A stretch of DNA of 64,000 nt from Siphonodentalium dalli (GCA_032622095.1 CP136061.1:68079127-68143126); one strand, 5' to 3'; shown: positions 47,600-59,098, numbered from the stretch's first letter. Numbers and translations: made by a program. The notes: generated by a model from the letters alone, not told the origin.

Positions 47600-47810
47600 A
47601 TTCGCCAAAACATTTTCTAGGGACAACATGTCGTTTGTTGAACTTATTATCTAAACATTTCCAACCAATGAATATGAAATCTTCTACACTTGTATTCTCA
47701 TTTCATCTGGCTGTCGTCTGCTCATATATCCCGCCAAATGAATAATAGACCATTCCGATGTATACTTTTATAACTGAGTGGGAGAATCCATTTAGTCATG
47801 AAAGGGTTAA
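47600..47810 (+). repeat. H repeat copy, uninterrupted
   Basis: Runs from 'gcc-aaaacattttctaggg' through 'attatctaaacatttcc' and 'gtatacttttataactgagtgggagaatccatttagtcatgaaaggg' to TTAA. It shows the join 'gtatac/ttttataactga' without the nested insertions present at 58025-59724. Confidence 0.6.
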
Positions 47811-48179
47811 GTTGGCTGGCTTGCATCATTCTCTGTGGGTCTGTTTCTGATAAGTTTCTCGTGGACATGGTTTTGTCAACCACATTCAGGTTACATGTGA
47901 ATATGCTCTTGCCAAATCGTGATGATATTGAATTTGAAAACAATGAGTGTTCTCAGGAAACATGTCCATTGTATACATGGAATAAATCGCACCAATTGGA
48001 ACTTTTCATTAAAGCAGTTTACTAACATATCAGTATTTATATGTCATCTCAATAACACCTACGATAACAGGTTTATTATTCTTAAGATCGTTCCATCGAT
48101 GTTGTATACAAACGATGTCTGGGGTGTGATTTCAGAATTATTGCTGTATTTTTATTGACTAATACTGCAAAGCACTAAT
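47811..48179. other. Intron sequence, nothing recognised
   Basis: Small overlapping frames on both strands but no domain or splice fit. Confidence 0.4.
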
Positions 48180-50015
48180 TTCCAACCCATATCCACCCCA
48201 TCACCAACATTATCTGAACGTCCACTACCCCCACCCCCCCCATGGCTTTTTTCGAAAATGCAATTGCAACAGCTAGCTTCTGAGACATGTATGCTGTACC
48301 TAGTTGTAAAATATCATCGAAATCTGCCAGTTTTACCCGATTTGACCTTGAATTGATCATTTTCAAGGTCAAGGTCAGGTCGGGGTCACAATTTAACCCA
48401 TCCATGACACTTCCAGCACAAAAGTACCCATAGGTAGCAAGTTTGAGCTCAATCGGTTCGAGTCTATAAAGGACACACACATATATATCATTTGTGGGTA
48501 CCCGTTTCAAGGTGAAGATCACCTCGGCCGGAAAAACTGACCCGATGAAAATCTCACCCGTTCCTAAGTACGTAAGAATCACACAGCACGCTCATGTCTG
48601 GATACAGTCACGCTCACGTCTGGACCCAGACTCACACTACACACATACGCTCTTTATCAGCGACACTGCGGATACGAACGCTCTTTAACTATCAACGCGA
48701 TTAACCCCACAGTGCCAAGGACGGTCATTTTTGTGACTGAGAGTGGAGAACAGGTGCTCGGAGCTTCTCCAAAATGACGCGAAGACGCGTCCCGTGGCTT
48801 TTTACCCTTAGATAGGAAGTTTGGTCTCGATCGGTCCAGTCGTTTTCGATTCTATAAAGTATATACACACATACACACATATATACACACATATATACGG
48901 AAGTCTCAAAATATATAGTAGACTAGCAGGTTAGCCCGCCACAGGCGTGCTTGGTCAGAAACATGACAATGTTTTATGTTTTGTTTGTGTTTTTCAATCA
49001 GTTAATATTGTGTTTTTCAATATTTTACCCAATTTGACCTTGAATTGATCATTTTCAAGGTCAAGGTCATGTCAGGGCCACAATATATAATTTGTGGGTA
49101 CCCGTTTGAAGGTTAAGACTGACCCGATGAAAAATTCCCCCGTTCCTAGGAACGACAGACATAAGAATGTTTCACACAATGCGACGTCGACGATCCCCGT
49201 GTGTTTTTACACTTATATACGAAGTTTGAGCTCACCTAGGGCGGAAAAACTTACCCGATCCGCGTTCTTAGGAACACAACACGCTCCGCGTTCTTAGGAA
49301 CACAACACGCTCATGTCTATACACGCCCAGACCCAGAAGAGGTATGATTTTTTTTAACCTGCCCGTGGCCATTGAGCAGCCCCTGACAGAGGTTGTCCAC
49401 CCTTACGAGATGGTCAATAGTCCCCGCAAAGTTAATCCCGTTGTGAACCCCATCCTCACAAAGAGCGGACAGTCAATTAAACCCGTCGTGAACGCCATCA
49501 CCAACGCGGCGTAATTTTGTTTGGTATCATGTGTTGCGTTCTAAAAATAGGAAAGCACTTGTTCCCGTATATCTCTCTGAATGCGTAAATACGAAATTGT
49601 GAGTGTTGGTTTGTAACCGGGATTTCTGAGAAGCATTATGCCTATAACTACCCCCCCCCCAAGCCCTGACCTAAGTGTCATACATACTATAACAATGATG
49701 TTGTAAGAGTACTATCCCGCATAGGAAACCACTCAATGTTCCCGTATATCTCTCTGCAGATGCTAATAACGTTGAATGGTAAACAGACGCTCTTTATAGC
49801 GATGCGTCAAAAACAAACGCTCATTAAATTATCACTTGATTAACCCCCCCGTCGTGCCTTTGTGGTGATTTGGGAGTGGATAAAGGGTGCTCAGAGCTTC
49901 TCCAAAATGCGACAACTACGGTGTTCGTGGGTTTTTACCCTTAGATGGGAAGTTTGAACTCAATCGAGCCAGCCGTTTTCGATTCTATAAAGTACATATC
50001 TATTATATATTTTGG
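48180..50015. repeat. 'TTCAAGGTCAAGGTCA' repeat block with GC-rich pieces
   Basis: Diverged copies of a dispersed family with 'tgaccttgaattgatcattttcaaggtcaaggtca', 'aagtttgagctcaatcggttcgagtctataaa', CACACATA runs and 'gactagcaggttagcccgccac'. Pieces repeat near 48340, 48830, 49030, 49210 and 49930. Codon-like patterns in it are repeat-derived. Confidence 0.6.
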
Positions 50016-50420
50016 AAGATCTGTGTGTGTGTCTGTGTGTGTGTGATCGCGATGAACTCGAAAACGGCCGACCCGATTTCGATGAAACTTCGTATGTGAG
50101 GGTGCTATCGGTCGGGAAGTGGCATAGGCATATTAATTTTCAGATCCGAGGTAAACTTTTCACGTGCCGAGGTCAAATCTGTTTTTACGCTGTGTTACGG
50201 GACTTTCATTTGAGTTCGGTGCTTACAAATCGATTCGAAACAGCGCGAATAATAAAATGCCAGTCATAATAATGACACTGTGAGAATCTTTCGTGTTTCC
50301 TCTTTCCAACGATATATAATGCGTATGTGTCCGTTTTAGTTATCTGCCTCAATTATCAAGAAGAAGTGGTACTATCTTCCATCAGGATAAAAACAATGCG
50401 TAACTTCTATGACGTCGTTA

Positions 50421-51620
50421 GAGGTCATAACGTTAGATCACGTTAACGCTTAACCGGCCGATGCATTTGACTGTTTCAGACGTCTTGGCGATATCTCGGG
50501 CACCGATGGTAATTTATCTTTACGTTGAAACTTGATAATTAATGAGCGTGTTGTTGAGTCGTTTCCGGCCGAAGGCCGGGTAGGATGGTCGGAACGCATT
50601 GTGCAATTCCCTTCACCCTTTCTTGATATTTTCGATGAAAATCGATTGTTGAGGCTGTTGTATTTGGAGGAATGAGGGTGTGTATATGAGGCGCGTTTAT
50701 ATACTTGAGTGGAAATCAAATCGGGTTAAACTGGCGGATTTTTATGGACGAAATTTGATGCATAGGGTATCCACTGGGCCGATTTCCCGGTATCCGCTGG
50801 GCCGATTTCCACCATTTTTGGGGTGTTGGTGTTTGACCCCACCTGACCTTGACCTTCAAAATGGTCAATTCAAGGTCAAAGCCCGGACGAAGTCGGGTCA
50901 CCTTCTAGTATATATATATATACAGAAGTCTCAAAATATATAGTATAGACTAGCAGGTTAGCCCGCCACTGGCATGGTTCGTCTCATGGCTTTGTTCGAA
51001 AAAGCAATTGCAACAGCTTCCGAGACACGTATGCTGCACCTAGGTGTAAAATTTCGTCGAAATCCGCCAGTTTTACCCAATTTGACCTTGAATTGACCAT
51101 TTTCAAGGTAAAGGTCAGGTCGGGGTCACAATTTAACCCGTCTATGACACTTCCCATAGGTAGCAAGTTTGAGCTCAATCGGTTCGAGTCTATAAAGGAC
51201 ACACACATAAATAGAGGTCATAACGTTAGATCACGTTAACGCTTAACCGGCCGATGCATTTGACTGTTTCAGACGTCTTGGCGATATCTCGGGCACCTAT
51301 GGTAATTTATCTTTACGTTGAAACTTGATAATTAATGAGCGTGTGTATATGAGGCGCGTTTATATACTTGAGTGGAAATCAAATCGGGTTAAACTGGCGG
51401 ATTTTTACGGACGAAATTTGATGCATAGGGTATCTCGGTATCCGCTGGGCCGATTTCCCGGTATCCGCTGGGCCGATTTCCACCATTTTTGGGGTGTTGG
51501 TGTTTGACCCCACCTGACCTTGACCTTCAAAATGGTCAATTCAAGGTCAAAGCCCGGACGAAGTCGGGTCACCTTCTAGTATTTATATATATACGGAGTT
51601 CTCAAAATATATAGTAGATA
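50421..51620 (+). repeat. Local duplication with Helitron-like 3' ends
   Basis: 50421-50540 recurs at 51211-51335 and 50680-50945 recurs at 51345-51620, nearly base for base, with about 120 bp missing from the second copy. Each unit ends in a small hairpin (CCCGGAC-GAA-GTCGGG) followed seven bases later by CTAG and T (about 50914 and 51583), the layout of a Helitron 3' terminus. No Rep/helicase frame or convincing 5' TC end was found. A 22-bp minisatellite ('gtatccgctgggccgatttcc') is present in two copies in each unit. Confidence 0.6.
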
Positions 51621-51687
51621 TATATCTTGTGATAGTTGTCACCCAACTTGCAAGAACCCTGAATACATCTTAAGTTAACATATTTAC

Positions 51688-51924
51688 CATTTTCACATAG
51701 CCATGTGATGTCCCAGTGAATAAGGTTGAATAATCACAGGTTACACCCTCAATCATAGTTGTCACTGTGAATTCTGTGTCAAAGTTTTTCACGTCTGTGC
51801 ATGGTACAGCATCTACATCTTCACCAACAACATATGATAGTCCAAGGACAGTTCCGCTAAATGGATTGCAATACTTTGTGGGAGGATCTGGATATTCAGT
51901 TAGCTGCTCTGCCATCCAATTTGC
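51688..51924 (-). CDS. Plexin-like exon 2 (sema domain)
   Basis: The exon is 237 nt, phase 0 to phase 0, 79 residues (about 347-425). The acceptor is TACTTTCCAG and the donor ATG|GTAAAT. It encodes ANWMAEQLTEYPDPPTKYC, then NPFSGTVLGLSYVVG and TCDYSTLFTGTSHGYVKM. The F-x-G-T-x-x-G-x-x-x-K segment is the hallmark blade of sema domains, and the C-x-x-x-x-x-x-L-G lead-in fits plexins. It follows exon 1, and could equally be spliced to the duplicated exon piece at 52434-52497, which ends in the same phase. Confidence 0.9.
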
Positions 51925-52067
51925 CTGGAAAGTAGAATGCTATGGCTTAGTTCAAATATTTGGCAAGAAGCTGGTCAAGATCATTAGAACACACAAAACA
52001 ACCACACTAAAATGGTACTCTATAACTACATATAGTGATTATAAATTAGGACACAAACTGTGTCACT

Positions 52068-52497
52068 CAAGGACCGTCCATACCAAATATAAGTTAAATA
52101 GCCTGGGGGTTCTTCAGATGTTTTAAGAATTATTATGGAGGGAAATAGTTATGCCCCTGGCTCCACTTCTATTTGATCCAGCGACCCCATTTGAACAAAT
52201 CTGAATACCAGACACCTAGGGAACATCCACACCAAATATGGGCCCATTTGTTTGTATGGATCTGGAGAAGAAGATGTTCAAAGAATTGTTGATGGATGGA
52301 CAGCTGGATGGACAGTGGACGAGAGGAGTGATGACAATAGCTCCAACAGAGACTTCGTCTCAGGTGAGTTAAAAATCCACCACCAACAACACAAACCCTA
52401 GTATCCATATTTTAACAAGCTAAAAGTACTTACAGCTGAATACTGACATCTCAGTCCTTCTATGATCAAGTGACTTTCTTTCAATTTACTGTTATAC
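52068..52497 (-). repeat. Duplicated copy of 53150-53590, including the exon 1 end
   Basis: About 430 bp closely matching 53150-53590: 'ggaccgtccataccaaatata', 'cttcagatgttttaagaatt', 'aattgttgatggatgga' and the 3' end of plexin exon 1. The two copies are offset by about 1098 bp. The left copy ends near 52500, where a B-B-A repeat element begins. Confidence 0.75.
52434..52497 (-). pseudogene. Duplicated 3' piece of plexin exon 1
   Basis: The minus strand reads GYNSKLKESHLIIEGLRCQ and then YSA at a GCT|GTAAGT donor, parallel to GYNSKLLESHLITGILKCQ and then AEN|GTAAGT in exon 1. The frame is open, the donor is perfect and the exit phase (0) is the same. The upstream part of the exon is missing, replaced by a repeat, and no convincing acceptor is visible; ATGTAG at about 52520 is weak. 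It is most likely a dead fragment, but it could supply a cryptic alternative exon. Confidence 0.6.
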
Positions 52498-52509
52498 CCA
52501 GTCAAATTA

Positions 52510-53130
52510 TTTGTTCCCATCTACATGTCAATGGTAAAAGGCATGACAAATTTGATGATTATGATCTGACCAAAGATACGACCTGTAGCACAGACAAAAG
52601 GATTTAGTCATGCAAAGAGTAAAATCCAAGATGGCTGCCGGTGGCCATGTTTTATGGCCGAACGACACCAAAATGATTCGTTCTCATCTACATGCGAAGA
52701 TTAACATCCATGACAAATTTCATGATGATCCTCCAAAAGGTATGACCTGTAGCGCATGCCAAAGGATTTAGTCATGCAAAGAGTAAAATCCAAGACGGCT
52801 GCTGGCGCCGAACGACTCCAAAATGACTCGATCCCATCTACATGTCAATATTAACATAAATGACATATTTCATGAGACAAACAGTATGGCCTCCAGATCG
52901 TGCTAATGGATTGAATTTTGAAATTCAAGATGGCTGCTGGTTGCCAAATGACCCCAAAATGAATCGTTCCAATCAACATGTCAATGTCAACAGCTATGAC
53001 AAATTTTATAATGATCTGATCAAAGGTACAACCTGTAGCCCATGCTAAAGGAAATTGTTGACGATCCAAATCACACACGCACACACACACGGACGACGGA
53101 TACAAAGCCATGGCAATAGCTCACACTTGA
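52510..53130 (+). repeat. Single B-B-A repeat element
   Basis: B units near 52604 and 52766 and an A unit near 52912, then 'gaaattgttgacgatcc', a CACACG run, 'ggacgacgga' and 'caatagctc'. It has the same unit order and 3' end as the array at 18000, and it splits the local duplication. Confidence 0.65.
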
Positions 53131-53531
53131 GCTAAAAATCTGAATCCCAGTCACCCAAGGCCCGTCCATACCAAATATAAGCTAAATAGCCCGGGGTTCT
53201 TCAGATGTTTTAAGAATTATTATGGAGGGAAAGAGTTATGTTCCTGGCTCCACTCCTATTTGATCCAGCAACCCAATTTGAACAAATCTGAATACCAGAC
53301 ACCTAGGGAACATCCATACCGAATATGGACCCATTCGTTTGTATGGATCTGGAGAAGATCAAAGAATTGTTGATGGATGGACAGCTGGATGAATGGACAG
53401 ACGAAGGATGGACAATGGATGAGAGGAGTGATGACAATAGGTCAAACAGAGACTTCATCTCAGGTGAGCTAAAAAATCCATCAACAACACAAACCCTAGT
53501 ATCCATATTTTAAGGAGTTAAAAGTACTTAC

Positions 53532-54569
53532 ATTTTCCGCCTGACATTTCAGTATTCCTGTGATCAAGTGACTTTCAAGCAATTTGCTGTTATAGCCATC
53601 TGAATTATTCTTACATAGCGTTAAGGAGTCCTTGTGTGCTGTCCTAATACTCCCGTCCACATCTGACTTTTTTATAAGACATAACGATGTACTAGTCTTT
53701 CCTCTGTTTTTCTCACTGGAATAAGCTGCTAAATATATGTTCTGTCCCAAATGAAGATTATCAGGCCTCTTCTCTATAGTTTTGTTGGTGACACGTATGG
53801 CAGTCACATGCTGGAGTTGGACTTCAGCATTTAGATTTATGGTAACATCTGTATATGAGAACACAGTTCCTGTTTTTGTGCACATCTCAATTAATCTGGG
53901 CTTTTTATCCTTCTGGTTTGCGAAAAAATACATGAAATTTCCATCCTGGAATAAACTGACGTAAGAAATCTCATCAGTCTTGATGTAATTTTTCTTAAAT
54001 TTGATTGCATCACATGAATCTTTACAGTCACCCACTGAAAATAAACATGGACATCCAAAGAGGTCAGTGCTCCCAGCTACTTTTTTAATAACAATGCTTT
54101 TGCCATCTTCATTGTTGCTGAATGATTTTCCAATATAAACATACAATTCACCAGAATCAGTCACATTCACAATGGAACCCACAGTGGAAACTTCCAGCTC
54201 GGCCCCAACTAACTTTTGTTTAGTCTCCTCAATATCTGATATATTGTTCAAATTCCTCAAATTACAAGCTCCATTATTAGCAGTTCCACACTCCAACAAA
54301 CTAGAATTTCCAACAACAAGAAGCAGTTTATTATAGTTATCACAGTTGTTTCCCATGCAATCTACATCATTCAGGTCAACTTCTTTTATAATATTAAAAT
54401 CTTCATCCAGCTCTAAAAGATGATTGTCAACTCCAACGAAATATTTAGCACCATTGTTATAAACAGCTAAATTCCGAGCCGGATACTCAAGTGTAATATT
54501 TTGGTCACAAAGGATGTATGGTGTCAGAGAAAAAACGAAAATAGCGAAACTGCAAATGTGCATCATCAT
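53532..54569 (-). CDS. Plexin-like exon 1 (signal peptide and most of sema)
   Basis: The exon has 1038 coding nt, 346 codons, ending AAT|GTAAGT in phase 0. I start at the first ATG of three (MMMHIC), because the nine in-frame codons upstream contain no ATG. The first ~21 residues form a signal peptide with hydrophobic core FAIFVFSLTPYIL and a cysteine at 21. Beta-propeller sequence follows: YFVGVDNHLLELDEDF (about 43-58), then KLLLVVGNSSLLECGT and GACNLRNLNNIS (about 81-111), matching the plexin L-L-x-x-C-G-S-x-x-x-G-x-C-x-x-R pattern. Many Asn-X-Ser/Thr sites fit a secreted fold. It could be mistaken for a semaphorin, but the downstream PSI-IPT repeats exclude that. Confidence 0.88.
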
Positions 54570-54763
54570 GATGGTGATACCACAACTCGCTACCACCCTG
54601 AATTTCCTTCACATTCTTTTATTTCCCTGTATTTTCTTGGAAATGAGCTTCTCTGTGCTGTTTTGTTCCTAATCTGATATCCTTTATGAGAAGAAAATTC
54701 AGGTCAATGTGAATATTCTCATACTAAAGTAAGTTCCTTTGGTCTTATCCGATCGGATTCTGC
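54570..54763 (-). other. Probable 5' UTR part of exon 1
   Basis: A good acceptor (TTTGTTTCAG) ends at 54764 and no ATG lies in frame before 54569, so a non-coding first exon further right is likely. Promoter and first exon were not identified. Confidence 0.45.
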
Positions 54764-55009
54764 CTGAAACAAAAAAAATTAAGAAATTGAAATGTTGGCA
54801 TTTATATAGTAAGAAGTTTATAATACTTATCATCGTCGTCATCATCATCTTTATTATGAGAGTGAGTTGTTTGACTTTTGGTCCTCGATAATAAAAATTA
54901 CACATTTAGATTTTTGACATTGAAAAAATGTTACGTACACTGAAGAGCACTATCAATATATTAGTGTTTCACTATAAATACATAACATGTGAGACCATCT
55001 GCATGTGAG

Positions 55010-55900
55010 TGTTAACAATTTTAATTGAAGTGTCAATGACACTGTAGCACAACTTGGAGAGAGGATAATGTCATACATTACAGTCAATGGAGCAATAAGG
55101 AATATGAACAATTTAAATGTTTAAGTAATACAAGAGTTCAACCCATATAGCCATATGAAGTTTGGGTTTAATTGGATGAAAAATATTGGCAGCAGGGCAT
55201 GTGAATGTATTTAGTGATACAAAGAATAAAATCAAGATGGCTGCTAGCGTTCATGTCTTTTAACGACATTTGGAAAAATTTGATGGCTCGATCCCTTCTA
55301 GAGTTCACCCCAAAGATCCATATGAAGTTTAATGTTGATCGGATGAGGGATGTGGCCTGTAGGGTGTGGCGAGGGGTTTAGTCATGAACAGAGTAAAATC
55401 AAGATAGCTGCAAGCAGCCATGTGTTTTAACAAATTTCGGAACAATTCAATGGATCCCATCTAGAGGTCATTCCAAAGATGTGCCGAGGATTTAGTCATG
55501 CAAAGAGTAAAATGCAAGATGATCACTGGCTGCAATGTTTTTCAATGAAATTTCCAGTGGTCTAACAAAAGATCCATATGAAGTTTGGTGAAGATCGAAT
55601 GAGGAGAGTTGTCTGTAGGGTGTGCCAAATTATTAGTCATACAAAGACTAAAATCCAAGATGGCTACCAGCAGCCATATTTTTCATTGAAAATCATTCAA
55701 ATTTGATAGCGCCTATCTATATGTGATCCTATTTATGCCTGTAAATTTTCAAAACAATTCTCCTACAAATGTGGGTTGCAGGGTGTCCCGATGGATTCAA
55801 ATCTGAAATCCAAGATGACTGCTGGCAGCCATGGTTTTTAAAGAATTTCGAAAAAATTTATGACTCCCATGTAGAGGTCACCCAAAGATGAAGGACCCCA
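55010..55900 (+). repeat. 'AAGATGGC' dispersed repeat block
   Basis: Starts with 'gtgtcaatgacactgtagcac' and contains five or more worn units ('caaagag-taaaat', 'ccaagatgg', 'gcagccatg'). It has the same family start as 18005 and 39852, but a longer and more diverged body. Confidence 0.6.
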
Positions 55901-56239
55901 AACAATGGCTATAACATAAACTTGACTTTGACAAATTGAGCAAACAAGTCAAGTTCAGCTAACAAATTAAGGCAAAAGAAACAGTTTTGATATTCAATTA
56001 GCTTCCATGTGGAAATTCCTAGAAGGGTAAACTTTTTGTTACCTTTTCAATTCAGTGCAGACTTAATTGAGTTCAACAGTTCAAACTGTGATTTGGGAGA
56101 TCTCTATTGAAGTATATTTTGTGCACAACCTATTGTTTTACTTTGCTTTTTATTGTATGTGATAGTGTCTCTAATCATTTTGTCTCTAATTTGTTTCATC
56201 TTCAAGATTATCTTCACTATCTATCTCTTTCATTACTTA

Positions 56240-57090
56240 AAGGATTCTCACACCCAATTATAACAGTACTAGCTGAAATACTGGCTCCCTGTGGGAGCCT
56301 TTATTCAGCATTGGTGTCCTGTGGCCCCTTTGTGCTAGGGACCAGCAGCCTCTTTATGCGCTTCGCACACATTTCCATCTTAAGAGAGAAGTGGCCCCTT
56401 TGTGCGCTATGCGAACATTTTGATCACTTAAGGGTCAGGGGACCTCAGCCGGTATCAAACTGGAAAAAAGTTTGGGTCCATCTAAAATTCACAATTAATT
56501 GCACACATATTGACCCATCTTTAAAAGTTGCAGAAAAAACATTGTAGACGGCAATTGTATAACAAAAAACAAGAAATTTGCCTTGAAAATTTTACTGCAA
56601 AATTTCTTATTTCCTGATTCACTGTAAACATGAGCTCGGACTAAATTTTCAAATAATTATCACATTTGCTATTCTTCCACTAAAATTATTACCCATTCAG
56701 CAAATAAAAGTGATGACAAAGTGAATCCATAAAAATTTCCTATTCTTATGGTAAACACGTGGTTCTGGTCATGTCAAGTGAGGTCCCCTGATCATTATAC
56801 ATTTTGATTAAAAAAAAATATATATTTTAGTTTTAATATCTCCAAAATTTAATTATTGAATTTTTTTAGATTCAACTCTCAATTTAACACAATTTTTTGT
56901 GTTTAAACAAAAAATTAAACTATTAAACTAATTTTATTTAAATCAAAATTTTGAAAAACTAATGCTGTTATAAAATCCACTTGGGTACTCCAAGTTACCA
57001 CAACAAATTTGGTTGAAATCAGTCCAGGGGTTTGGGAGGAAAATTGTGAACAGACAGATCCTATACTCTTTTATATATACATAGATCTGT
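56240..57090 (+). repeat. Dispersed repeat 'ACTAGCTGAAATACTGGCTCC'
   Basis: Begins 'agtactagctgaaatactgg' and 'ctccctgtgggagcc', and ends 'ggttgaaatcagtccagggg' and 'gaacagacagatcctat' before a TATATA run. The ends resemble those of elements that sit in TA-rich targets. A 146-codon frame running into it from 56107 is not convincing as a gene. Confidence 0.45.
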
Positions 57091-57574
57091 TTGAATAGTT
57101 AATAATTCATGTAGATGGGTGTATTGTTAATAGGGTGGTTTCACAATTCACAGATAGAGCAACGACTATGTTTAGCTATTCGTAGTCGTAAAATTCATGT
57201 GGGGCAAAACTTTTTTTTCGCAAACATAATGAAAGCGATTAGGATTATTGAACACAGCAATCATATGGATAATTGTGCAATTTTCCTCAAAATACATGAA
57301 CATATGGTTATTTTCATACATTTATATACAAAAGGCGCTGTCAGTCTCATGCACAAATTATGTGCAATGACTCTCGTTGTTATAACCGTTGCCATTTGTT
57401 TATTGATGAAATGTTTGACCCGAATTAGGTAGTAAATATTTGCAATTGTGTTTAGTTCAGACCTTGTGTTTTCAGAAATGGAATTTTCAGCAGTGTTACA
57501 CTCTTCAATGGACAAGTTGCCTGGGTATTCACTTTTGTTAACATTTCATAAACCCTTTATATACTAATTACTCA
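57091..57574. other. Unrecognised sequence with a 105-codon frame
   Basis: A plus-strand frame at 57115-57432 opens with ATG but shows no domain, and its codons look like ordinary AT-rich background. I do not call a gene. Confidence 0.35.
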
Positions 57575-57578
57575 TTAA

Positions 57579-57833
57579 CCCTTTCATGATGGAAGATGCG
57601 CTGGTCCATCATTAAAGACCCTGTGCCAATGCATTCTCTTATATATGTGAGTCTCCCATAGGGAGCCTTGCATATGCAAGACAATGCTCTGGCTTACAAG
57701 GTCAAGGTAAATACTGTTAGACCAATGTATTCTCTTATATATGTGAGGTGATGTATGGGCGACTCACATATATGAGAGAATACATGGGCACAGGGTATTC
57801 GCAAAATTTCAGGAAACTCCAGTCACGAAAGGG
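57579..57833. mobile_element. PAL4, TTAA-bounded double-hairpin element
   Basis: Ends CCCTTTCATGATGGA and the inverse of CCCTTTCGTGACTGGA, inside TTAA at 57575-57578 and 57834-57837. Two hairpins share the GTGCCAATGCATTCTC arms; the left core is TCTCCC-ATA-GGGAGC. The right-hand TTAA is shared with the following H repeat. Confidence 0.75.
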
Positions 57834-58125
57834 TTAACGAGTAGAGTTGTTCCCATAGGAAATGTTCAGATAATAAGTTCAGTCGTTTATTGAACTTATT
57901 ATCTCAACATTTCTCACCCAACAATATGAATCCTTCTGCATATATATTAGCTTTTCGTCTGTCTGCCATCTGCTTTATAACTTGAGCATCACTCCAAATG
58001 AAAAATAGATCATTGCAGTGTATACACGTAAAGCCCTAAATAATAGACTCCTTAACCACTAAGAGCTTTCCGATGAATGGCAACTAAATCCTGAAAAATT
58101 ACCCATAATTCTGCTATGGTTAAGC

Positions 58126-59098
58126 CAGTGTTCGCGCTGTCGGTAGCCAAATTAGCCAATGGCTAATCTTTTTCGAATTTGGCTAATAAAAATTTCATTT
58201 GGCTAAACTTTTGGCTAAACTTTTTTTGACCCCAAATGGAGACTGAAAGCATGAATTTTTGGCAAGTGGGTTTTCAATTCTGTGATGTGAACGATCTAGT
58301 CCGAAAACATGTATGTGGGAATATATCGCCGACTGTACAAAAGGAAACCCGATCGCGGACAGTACAAAGGGAAACCCGTCACTCTGCACGAAACAGCAAA
58401 ATATCATTATTTTACATTTAATCCGCTAATCCCCCATTGTCTGTCTGGTCACTCACGGGACTCCTGCACAATGCATGTTTATGATGACATTGTATTTATG
58501 ACGGTCAAGGTTTATGAGCACCAAGTGTAAGACAATAGCTTAATCAGCCAAATGTGAATCACGACAGATATTTTATGGCTATTTGTCGTCAATACCGATA
58601 CATTCAAAATAATATGCATGCTTTTATGACAGATTGCAATTTGATAATGGCGTAACAATATTAAGTTATTAGTTTCCAGATGTCACTTAAATATTTTCGC
58701 AAGGATAATTAATATTTAATGATTTTTAAAAAGATATTGATATAAAACAAAAAATTAATGACATTAAGAAGGACAATCCCGGGTTACCCCCCCCCCCCCC
58801 CCCCCAAATCACTCTTCCACATAAAGATTAATTAATAAATTTTTAATAAATGATATATATCAAAATATTTCTAGTTCATCAAAATTAGTTAAATTATTGT
58901 GTATTTTACCTGTGTCTGTTAGATTTGACGTTTTAGTCATTAATTGTGAACCGACCAGAAAACGATGATTTAATTTGGCCATAGTTTTTTTTAATTTGGC
59001 TAAAAAACATTTGGCTAAAGTTTTTTTCATTTGGCTAATAAAATTTTCATTTGGCTAAACTTTTGGCTAAAGTTTTTTTCGGTCCAGCGCGAACACTG
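58126..59098. mobile_element. hAT-type element with TTTGGCTAA repeats (copy 2)
   Basis: Ends CAGTGTTCGCGCTG and inverse, with a perfect 8-bp duplication GGTTAAGC (58118-58125, 59099-59106). TTTGGCTAA or TGGCTAA recurs at least four times on the left and six on the right. It has the same ends as 3305-5111 but an unrelated interior without transposase. A run of 19 C lies at 58787-58805. Confidence 0.85.
58787..58805. repeat. Poly(C) tract, 19 nt
   Basis: Uninterrupted C run inside the hAT-type element. Its length is likely unreliable in any assembly. Confidence 0.8.

Larger units (their letters stand above)
408..54763 (-). other. Plexin-like receptor gene, 5' part (locus span)
   Basis: This is the only cellular gene I can support. 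Ten minus-strand coding exons join in frame into 733 codons and read signal peptide, sema, PSI1, IPT1, PSI2, IPT2, which is the N-terminal order of plexins. Plexins are single-pass surface receptors for semaphorins; the cytoplasmic GAP-like domain expected at the C-terminus would lie beyond base 1, so the gene is truncated by the window edge. Introns measure about 1.6, 6.9, 5.2, 8.6, 8.6, 3.9, 2.0, 2.0 and 13.2 kb and are filled with mobile elements. Nine introns have GT/AG ends; eight junctions join in frame with no alternative needed, and the exon 6 to exon 7 junction needs a non-consensus donor. Exon order is seen directly; receptor function is inferred from the family. The subfamily (A, B, C or D) is not resolved. 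Confidence 0.85.

Noticed and set aside
48175-48582. 135-codon minus-strand open frame
   Set aside because: It is a translation of the 'caaggtcaaggtca' repeat, and similar peptides recur at 50716-50901 and 50984-51208 for the same reason.
54570-54596. Extending exon 1 nine codons upstream of the ATG at 54569
   Set aside because: The codon at the upstream edge is GTG, not ATG. The methionine cluster at 54569 directly precedes a good signal peptide.
56107-56547. 146-codon plus-strand open frame
   Set aside because: Its second half lies in a dispersed repeat and no known domain is visible.
57115-57432. 105-codon plus-strand open frame
   Set aside because: Composition is like the AT-rich background and no motif is recognised; chance is sufficient.
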